From: Ruegeria sp. EL01
GTDB taxonomy: Bacteria; Pseudomonadota; Alphaproteobacteria; Rhodobacterales; Rhodobacteraceae
Direction of reading: 5' to 3'
Assembly: GCF_900313035.1 (NCBI RefSeq)
Contig: NZ_OMPS01000048.1
Span: forward strand, 353,643-417,642
Length of the DNA stretch: 64,000 nt
Shown here: piece after piece, positions 58,484 through 64,000 of the stretch
How the letters are laid out: every line of letters starts with the position of its first letter
Position numbering within the stretch: position 1 is the first letter of the stretch
Translations under genes and position numbers: made by a program
Notes under the pieces: generated by a model
The model's database searches: none
Told to the model about the DNA's origin: nothing
What the model saw: the letters and a program-made list of their open reading frames with translations, nothing else

Positions 58484-60373
58484 TCAGGCTGCCCACTCCC
58501 ATGGCCGGGTGAACGCCCCCAGCACTGTGCTAACATCGTCTTCGGAGGAGCCCTTCGCGTCAAGCTGTGCAACAAGCCCACGCTTTTTGTCATCGATGAC
58601 CAAGACAACCCGCGCATCGACACCGGCTTTTTCAAGCGCACCGTTGTAGATACGGGTGATCGCGTGTTTGCGCAGGTCCGGTTTGAACACCTTGCCCACA
58701 GCCGTTTTCGGCAGTTCTGTCAGAACGGTCATGTGTTTGGGTTGTGCGGCCCGTTCGTGGACGTGGACCTTGCAATACTCCAGCAACTCTTCTTCGGTTG
58801 CGCTGGCACCGTCGACGAGTTCGACAAAGGCACAAGGCACTTCACCTGAATGGGCATCCGGTTGGCCGATCGCGCCCGCGAAGGCAACCGCCTCATGGCC
58901 CAACAACGCCTCTTCAATCTCAGCCGGGTCAATATTGTGACCGCCACGGATAATCAGATCCTTGGCGCGCCCGGTGATCCACAGATACCCGTCTTCGTCA
59001 AACCGGCCCAGATCGCCCGTGCGCAGATATTTGTCGAAGTGGTAGAGGTTCGCGTTCTTTTCCGCCTCGGTATAGGTGTTGCCCGCATAAACCCCCGGGT
59101 TCGAAATACAGATTTCTCCGATCTCGTCCGCACCACATTCCTTGGGCCCATCTGGTCCATCCTGCAGGATTTTGACGTCCGTATAGGGAAACGGAATACC
59201 AATTGAGCCGATCTTTTTCTCACCATCCACCGGGTTACAGGACACAAGGCAGGTGGCTTCGGTCAGGCCATAGCCTTCGACGATCGTGACACCGGTTGCT
59301 TCTTCAAAGCGGCGGAACAATTCAACCGGCAAAGGTGCCGAGCCCGAAAACGCGGTTTTCACGGATGAGATATCCGCATCCACAGGGCGCTGCATTTTAG
59401 CCGAAATCGCTGTCGGAACCGTAATGATAAATGACACTTTCCAGCGCTCGATCAGCTTCCAGAAATTGTCAAACACGCCATCGCCGCGATACCCTGCTGG
59501 CGTCGGGAAGATGACATGTGCGCCGGATGACACCGCAGCCATCATGATCACATGCACCGCGAAGACGTGGAACATCGGCAACGGGCACATGATCACATCA
59601 TTCTCGTCAAACAGCAGCGTATGTCCCAGCCAACCGTTATAGACCAGCCCGGAATACTTGTGCTGAGCGACTTTGGGCATGCCCGTCGTCCCACCGGTGT
59701 GGAAATAGCAGGCCACACGATCTTCTTTGCTGTCTTCAAATGTCAGGCTCGTCGGCTGTTTGGCCAGTTCCTGATTGAAACTTCTGTAATCCGCATGGGC
59801 CAGATGCTCTTTGTCCCCCATCTTGGGGCGCAGGAAGGGCACCAACCACGATTTTGGCGGCGTAAGATAGCGATTCAGGTCAATTTCCAGAATGGTCTTA
59901 ACGTTGGGCGCATGGCGGACCGCTTCTTCGACCTTTTGCGCCACATCCGTTTTCGGGAACGACTTCAGCGTCACAACAACCTTGGCGTTGGTCTCCCGCA
60001 AAATGGCGGCAATCTGTTCTGGTTCCAGCAACGGGTTGATTGGGTTAACGATCCCAGCCACAGCGCCGCCCATCATGGTGACAAGCGTTTCGTTGCAATT
60101 GGGCAGAACATACGCCACCACGTCCTTTTCGCCCACACCGAGCGAGCGGAACAGATTGGCAGCCTGATTGACCTTGCCTAGCAAGTCGGACCAGGTCAGC
60201 GTTTCGGCCTTGTCATTTGGGCCCGAGAACAGCTGGAAACTGATCGCCTTGTGGTTTGGAAACTTGCCTGCTGTTCGCGATAGCAACTGATGGAACGTGA
60301 CTGGCAGGTCACGATCCTCCCAGGACATTTCCTGCTCCATCCGTGCTTTGTCTTCTAGACCCACAAAGGCCAT
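58484..60373 (-). CDS. acyl-CoA synthetase (AMP-forming)
   Basis: 629 residues of the ANL superfamily. Motifs are the P-loop-like HTGGTTGMPKVAQHKYSG (A3), PLPMFHVFA (A5-like), VEGYGLTEATCLVSCNPVDG (A5), YLRTGDLGRFDEDGYLWITGRAKDLIIRGGHNIDPAEIEEAL (A7/A8) and TAVGKVFKPDLR with the catalytic Lys (A10). The sequence around LVPFLRPKMGDKEH does not let me name the acid substrate; medium- or long-chain acids are likely. GGGGAGGAGCAAC before the ATG is a strong ribosome site. The HSL-type esterase gene follows. Confidence 0.9.
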   Translation of the reverse strand: MAFVGLEDKARMEQEMSWEDRDLPVTFHQLLSRTAGKFPNHKAISFQLFSGPNDKAETLTWSDLLGKVNQAANLFRSLGVGEKDVVAYVLPNCNETLVTMMGGAVAGIVNPINPLLEPEQIAAILRETNAKVVVTLKSFPKTDVAQKVEEAVRHAPNVKTILEIDLNRYLTPPKSWLVPFLRPKMGDKEHLAHADYRSFNQELAKQPTSLTFEDSKEDRVACYFHTGGTTGMPKVAQHKYSGLVYNGWLGHTLLFDENDVIMCPLPMFHVFAVHVIMMAAVSSGAHVIFPTPAGYRGDGVFDNFWKLIERWKVSFIITVPTAISAKMQRPVDADISSVKTAFSGSAPLPVELFRRFEEATGVTIVEGYGLTEATCLVSCNPVDGEKKIGSIGIPFPYTDVKILQDGPDGPKECGADEIGEICISNPGVYAGNTYTEAEKNANLYHFDKYLRTGDLGRFDEDGYLWITGRAKDLIIRGGHNIDPAEIEEALLGHEAVAFAGAIGQPDAHSGEVPCAFVELVDGASATEEELLEYCKVHVHERAAQPKHMTVLTELPKTAVGKVFKPDLRKHAITRIYNGALEKAGVDARVVLVIDDKKRGLVAQLDAKGSSEDDVSTVLGAFTRPWEWAA

Positions 60374-60501
60374 GTTGCTCCTCCCCTTATTTTTCTCCCA
60401 TGCGCGGCACAGGTTTTTGATCCATCACAGGATGGGACCATATCCTTGTCGGCGCAAGCAAGGGCTTAGCGTTGGATTTCTGGAAAATGTAGGATGACGC
60501 T

Positions 60502-60516
60502 ACGGCGGATCGCCGT
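60502..60516 (-). terminator. hairpin between the ABC exporter and acyl-CoA synthetase genes
   Basis: ACGGCG-GAT-CGCCGT (60502-60507 and 60511-60516) is a perfect six-pair stem, 17 bases beyond the ABC exporter stop on the minus strand. No T-run follows on that strand, so it is only a candidate. Confidence 0.4.
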
Positions 60517-60532
60517 TTGTCTGCACGTCACT

Positions 60533-62353
60533 TTATTCTGCGGCGACGCCATCCGTGAATTGTAGACGGGCCAGACGCGCATATAGCCCATCCTGAGCGA
60601 CAAGATCTTGGTGGGTGCCCTGCGCAACAATCTGCCCGGCCTCCAGCACCACGATCCGGTCGGCCTTTTTGACTGTCGCCAAACGGTGCGCAACAATTAG
60701 CGTCGTGCGCCCGGCACGCATCTGATCCACAGCACCCTGAACAGCACGCTCGCTTTCAGCATCAAGGGCCGACGTCGCCTCATCCAGCAACAGGACCGGC
60801 GCATCGCGCAGAATGGCACGGGCGATCGCAATTCGTTGTTTCTGGCCACCGGACAGCATCACGCCACGTTCTCCGACAAAACTGTCATAACCTTCTGGCA
60901 GCGCCGCAATGAAGTCATGCGCCGCGGCGGCGCGCGCAGCCGCCTCGACTTCGGCATCCGTGGCATCCAGTCGGCCAAAGCGGATGTTTTCGCGGGCCGA
61001 AGCAGCAAAGATCACCGGGTCCTGCGGAACCAACGCCATTTGAGCGCGGAAATCTGCTCGATCCAGGTCTCGCAGGTCTTGGCCATCCAATGTGACGCGA
61101 CCAGAGTTCGGGTCATAGAACCGCTGGATCATCTGGATCACGGTCGTCTTGCCTGCCCCTGACGGGCCGACAAAGGCAACCGTTTCACCCGGGTTCACTT
61201 GCAGCGACAGGTGGTCGAGTGCGATCACATCAGGTCGCGCCGGATAACGGAAGGTAACGTCTTCAAACCCGATTTCACCGCGCACGGGTTGCGAGAGTGA
61301 TCCGGCTTGCGTCGGGTCGGACACCGTATCCTCGGCGTTCAGCAACTCAATCAGCCGTTCCGTGGCACCAGCGGCGCGCTGAAGCTCGCTCCAAATCTCG
61401 GACAAGGCTGCTACCGAGCCGGCCATGATGATCGAATAGATCACGAACTGGATAAGAACGCCCTCGGTCATGACACCGTTGCGCACGTCATTGGCCCCCA
61501 TCCACAGCACGCCTACGATGCCGGAAAAGACCAGGAAAATCACGATGACTGTCAGCACGGCCCGCGTCCTGATGCGCCGCAGCGACACGACATAAGATGT
61601 CTCGGTCATATCGCCGAACTGTTTGCGACTGGCCTGTTCATGGGTGAACGCCTGCACTGTCTGGACAGCCCCAAGTGCCTCGCCCGCATTGCCGGAAGAC
61701 GCCGCGATCCAGTCCTGGTTTTCACGGCTGATAACACGCAAACGACGACCCAGAACCAGAATCGGGACGACAACGATTGGGATCAACAACAGGACAAGAG
61801 CCGTCAACTTGGCAGAGGTCAGCAGCATCAGGACCAGCCCGCCGATGAACATCAGCATATTCCTAAGTGCTATTGATACAGAGGACCCCAACACCGACTG
61901 AATCAATGTGGTGTCCGTCGTGATCCGGCTGAGCACTTCGCCCGTCATAATGCGTTCGTAGAACTCCGGGCTCATACCGATCACACGGTCGAACACAGCT
62001 TTGCGAATATCGGCCACAACACGCTCACCCAGCCGGGTGACCAGTGTATAGCGGATCCCTGTGCCGACAGCGAGAACGGCGGCAATGCCCAGCGCGGCCA
62101 GAAAGTACCAATCCAGCAGTTCCCCGTCCTGAATGCGGAAATTGTCCACCACACGACGTACAGCCAGTGGCAGGGTCAACGTCATGCCCGCTGTCAGTAT
62201 CAAAGCCAGCGTGGCGCCGATCATCAGCCATTTGTAAGGCATCATGAAAGGCCAGAGAGACGCCAGCATACCCAGTTTTTTCGACCCGGGTCGCTCCTCG
62301 CTAGCGCCGGGGGCCGGAGCTTTTGCTGGATTGGCGGTGGTCTTTCTTGCCAT
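60533..62353 (-). CDS. ABC exporter, fused membrane and ATPase domains (MsbA/LmrA-like)
   Basis: 606 residues. A charged Ala/Pro-rich start comes first. Six membrane helices span about residues 30-310, with coupling regions GEVLSRITTDTTLIQSVLGSSVSIALRN. An ATPase domain follows: Walker A AFVGPSGAGKTTVIQMIQRFYDPNSG, Q-loop LVPQDPVIFAASARENIRFG, signature VMLSGGQKQRIAIARAILRD, Walker B VLLLDEATSALD and H-loop IVAHRLATV. As a homodimer it would export lipids or hydrophobic drugs across the inner membrane. Roseobacter genomes carry several such proteins; the substrate is not inferable. Confidence 0.92.
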   Translation of the reverse strand: MARKTTANPAKAPAPGASEERPGSKKLGMLASLWPFMMPYKWLMIGATLALILTAGMTLTLPLAVRRVVDNFRIQDGELLDWYFLAALGIAAVLAVGTGIRYTLVTRLGERVVADIRKAVFDRVIGMSPEFYERIMTGEVLSRITTDTTLIQSVLGSSVSIALRNMLMFIGGLVLMLLTSAKLTALVLLLIPIVVVPILVLGRRLRVISRENQDWIAASSGNAGEALGAVQTVQAFTHEQASRKQFGDMTETSYVVSLRRIRTRAVLTVIVIFLVFSGIVGVLWMGANDVRNGVMTEGVLIQFVIYSIIMAGSVAALSEIWSELQRAAGATERLIELLNAEDTVSDPTQAGSLSQPVRGEIGFEDVTFRYPARPDVIALDHLSLQVNPGETVAFVGPSGAGKTTVIQMIQRFYDPNSGRVTLDGQDLRDLDRADFRAQMALVPQDPVIFAASARENIRFGRLDATDAEVEAAARAAAAHDFIAALPEGYDSFVGERGVMLSGGQKQRIAIARAILRDAPVLLLDEATSALDAESERAVQGAVDQMRAGRTTLIVAHRLATVKKADRIVVLEAGQIVAQGTHQDLVAQDGLYARLARLQFTDGVAAE

Positions 62354-62482
62354 ATCGGGCCCTTACGTTCCAAACGGTCCTGAGTGAAATCTTCTTGGCC
62401 CTAGCAGCACCTGCGGTCAAGCAGCACAACACCTATTGGCAGCCAGCACGGGCCATTTGACGCAGAGATTGAGGGGATATTC

Positions 62483-62556
62483 TGGAGCGGGTAGACGGAA
62501 TCGAACCGACATAATCTGCTTGGAAGGCAGGGGCTTTACCATTAAGCTATACCCGC
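62483..62556 (-). tRNA. tRNA-Gly (anticodon TCC), CCA encoded
   Basis: On the minus strand GCGGGTA and TACCCGC form a perfect acceptor stem. The D arm is GCTT-AATGGTA-AAGC, the anticodon loop CTTCCAA (anticodon TCC), and the T loop TTCGATT. CTCCA at the 3' end shows that CCA is encoded. Two weak points are C-A at the top of the anticodon stem (CCTGC/GCAGA) and T-T in the T stem (GTCGG/CCGTC). Confidence 0.95.
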
Positions 62557-62569
62557 TCGTGGTTTGGGC

Positions 62570-62598
62570 TGGTTAAGTCATGTGCCCGGGCGCGTCAA
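62570..62598 (-). promoter_or_regulatory. promoter of tRNA-Gly
   Basis: Minus-strand TTGACG (62593-62598), a 17-base spacer and TAACCA (62570-62575), ending 13 bases before the mature 5' end. Confidence 0.55.
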
Positions 62599-62701
62599 GC
62601 AGGAAGTCGGAAAAATCCGTCTTCAAAACGACGTCCCAAGAACCGTTTCAATTTGGATTTTGTTGGCAGCGATCCTTGCCTGACATGCGCGGTTGCAGGG
62701 C

Positions 62702-63574
62702 TCATTCATGGCTGCGGAAAATTCGCGTCGAAGAGAAAAAGCGCTCCAACTCTTCGATCCTCTCTTTGCTTTCCTCCCAACGCGCCTCTTGCACTTCGGC
62801 GATCAGAGTTTCTGAGATCAATTGCAGCGCAATGGTCGAATCCCAGCTGGAAGGTGCTTCGACCAAGGCATGAAACGTATAGTCCGCAGTCTTGCCGATT
62901 GGCGAACCCCATTGATCTGTAAACAATACAACCGTCACGCCACGGCTGGAGGCGACCTGCGCCAGCTTTTCCAGATGCGCCTCGTACCGGCGAATGTCGA
63001 ATATCACCAGGACCGAGGTTTCCCCCATGTCCAGCAGGTACTGCGGCCAGACGTTTGCGGAATTGCCCAACATCGTCACATTGGGGCGAATGATTTGCAT
63101 GTGGTTGTACAGATAATCCGCGTTTGACCGGGTGATCCGGCCACCCACGACATATAATGGGCGTTCCGTGTCGGCCAACAACTGTGCGACGGCATCGAAC
63201 ATCTCTTTATCAAGACGTTCCAGCGTATGACGCATATTGGTCCAGACCGCCTGCGCAAATCGCGTTATCGGATGTTCTGCTTCGCCGTCATCTGCCCAGT
63301 CATCGCGCTTGGAAATCGGCTTCTTGATCTGGGCCGCAACCTCTTCGCGCAGCGCGTCCTGCATGTCAGGGAAGCCGTCAAACCCAAGCTTGCGCGCTGT
63401 TCGGATGACCGTCGGGGTCGACACCTGTGCGGCCGCTGCCAGCTTGGTGATCGATTGCAGCCCCGCCATGGGATAGTCCTGCAAAAGGATCGAAGCCAAT
63501 TGACGTTCTGATCGCGTCAGACCGTCCAGTTCATCCTGTATCCGCTGTTTGACAATTTTGGCGACGGTTGCCAT
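62702..63574 (-). CDS. MurR/RpiR-family transcriptional regulator
   Basis: 290 residues. The N-terminal RpiR helix-turn-helix (LTRSERQLASILLQDYPMAGLQSITKLAAAAQVSTPTVIRTARKLGFDGFPDMQDALREEV) is followed by a SIS domain (DAVAQLLADTERPLYVVGGRITRSNADYLYNHMQII, GETSVLVIFDIRRYEAHLEKLAQVASSRGVTVVLFTD), which usually binds a phosphosugar or similar ligand. The ATG at 63574 follows GAGGGTGCCG; a GTG two codons earlier is possible. It is divergent from an N-formylglutamate amidohydrolase gene and shares with it a gap full of TACTGTAG-like repeats. That suggests autoregulation and control of the neighbour. Confidence 0.88.
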   Translation of the reverse strand: MATVAKIVKQRIQDELDGLTRSERQLASILLQDYPMAGLQSITKLAAAAQVSTPTVIRTARKLGFDGFPDMQDALREEVAAQIKKPISKRDDWADDGEAEHPITRFAQAVWTNMRHTLERLDKEMFDAVAQLLADTERPLYVVGGRITRSNADYLYNHMQIIRPNVTMLGNSANVWPQYLLDMGETSVLVIFDIRRYEAHLEKLAQVASSRGVTVVLFTDQWGSPIGKTADYTFHALVEAPSSWDSTIALQLISETLIAEVQEARWEESKERIEELERFFSSTRIFRSHE

Positions 63575-63598
63575 CGGCACCCTCTTTTTTTCTATTCG

Positions 63599-63665
63599 TT
63601 ACAGAATATTTGAGATTGTAATTTTGTCTACAGTAATTTTCTTGACAGCCGAGTTTCTACTGTAG
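63599..63665. promoter_or_regulatory. inverted repeats in the RpiR/amidohydrolase divergent region
   Basis: CTACAGTA (63628-63635) and TACTGTAG (63658-63665) are exact reverse complements with centres 30 bases apart. A looser TTACA/TGTAA pair lies at 63599-63603 and 63617-63621. A TTGACA box (63643-63648) lies between the arms, so binding could block the rightward promoter. Confidence 0.5.
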
Positions 63666-63668
63666 CAA

Positions 63669-64000
63669 ATGCTACGTATGCATGAAGATACCGAGTCACC
63701 TTTGCTTCACCCGACCGAGGCGCCCGCTGCGCGCGTGTTGAATGCACGTGGGCACGCGCCAGCTGTTTTGGTATGCGAGCATGCAAGCCGGTTTATCCCG
63801 GCGGCACTTGGTGGACTGGGGCTGGACGAGGCTGCTGCGCGATCTCATGCCGCTTGGGACATTGGCGCGCTGGAGCTTTCGGTCGAGTTGATGGGGGCGT
63901 TGGATGCGCCGCTGGTTCATTCCCGCGTCAGTCGCCTTGCCTATGACTGCAATCGACCGCCGAGCCGCGACGACGCCATGCCCAAAACCAGTGAAGTCTT
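63669..64000 (+). CDS. N-formylglutamate amidohydrolase-like, N-terminal part (partial)
   Basis: The first 110 codons are in the window; the gene runs off the right edge. LVCEHASRFIPAALGGLGLDEAAARSHAAWDIGALELSVELMGALDAPLVHSRVSRLAYDCNRPP contains the conserved C/N-E-H-A, H-x-A-W/Y-D-I-G and SRLxxDxNR blocks of the FGase family. The family splits N-formylglutamate in histidine breakdown or deformylates related compounds. The ATG at 63669 or the one at 63678 may be used. Divergent from the RpiR regulator gene. Confidence 0.85.
   Translation, partial: MLRMHEDTESPLLHPTEAPAARVLNARGHAPAVLVCEHASRFIPAALGGLGLDEAAARSHAAWDIGALELSVELMGALDAPLVHSRVSRLAYDCNRPPSRDDAMPKTSEV

Noticed and set aside
1..64000. 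CRISPR arrays, prophage, IS elements or integrons
   Set aside because: No regularly spaced repeats, transposase, integrase or phage structural genes were seen; gene content is chromosomal throughout.

Overview
The window looks like chromosomal DNA of a marine alphaproteobacterium of the Rhodobacteraceae (Roseobacter group). Several points suggest this: a PccR/ScfR-type propionyl-CoA regulator next to pccB with TTTGCAAA boxes, a choline-O-sulfate operon, a DUF1127 gene, a class A RNase P RNA, GC-rich codon use, and a recurring short intergenic element (GAGTATTTTTG...AGATGAAG type) that I associate from memory with roseobacter genomes. There is no prophage, insertion sequence, plasmid gene or CRISPR array. 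The region is densely coded, with short operons on both strands.

Layout: 0-3 kb holds the start of pccB, a Bcr/CflA drug exporter and pccR. 3.1-8 kb holds ydcH, a secreted nuclease and betI-betC-betA, which turn choline sulfate into choline and then betaine aldehyde. 8-12.8 kb holds a DMT exporter, a lysE/argP exporter-regulator pair, an MFS carrier and yebC. 13-21.7 kb holds two SLC13-type permeases with RCK domains, a class I amidotransferase, a bile-acid-symporter-family carrier with a KstD-like flavoprotein, a META-domain protein and a YmdB-type phosphoesterase. 21.8-30.5 kb holds a DUF333 protein, 5-FTHF cyclo-ligase, mgtE, two purine deaminases (guanine and 8-oxoguanine) end to end, histidinol-phosphatase, an XRE regulator, a quinone reductase, a LysR regulator and a DUF1127 protein.

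30.7-41.5 kb is mostly housekeeping: a Bax-inhibitor-1 protein, ribosomal protein L33, a DUF533/TerB-like protein, rnpB, an AmpD-like amidase, gatCA, a DUF4202 protein, an SGNH lipoprotein, UPF0173 hydrolase, tadA and rluB. It also holds two genes under 60 codons: a 52-residue secreted peptide behind two matching palindromes, and a 53-codon ceramidase-like remnant.

41.6-47.1 kb is the most interesting part. A compact operon encodes a 29-residue membrane peptide, an XpaC-like membrane protein, a TelA-like coiled-coil protein, a DUF2927 envelope protein, an SPFH (band 7) protein fused to a GYF-like domain, and a tail-anchored double zinc-ribbon protein. The parts resemble Bacillus xpaC-yaaN and ydjGHI, so an envelope-stress or membrane-remodelling machine is a reasonable hypothesis.

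47.2-64 kb holds a nitroreductase, dtd, a glycerate kinase, a CocE/NonD (S15-type) hydrolase, a complete peptide-type ABC importer with a fused double ATPase and a linked phosphodiesterase, an HSL-type esterase with an acyl-CoA synthetase, a lipid-exporter-type ABC protein, tRNA-Gly(TCC), an RpiR regulator and the start of an N-formylglutamate amidohydrolase.

All functions are inferred from sequence motifs and context read by eye; no database search was run.
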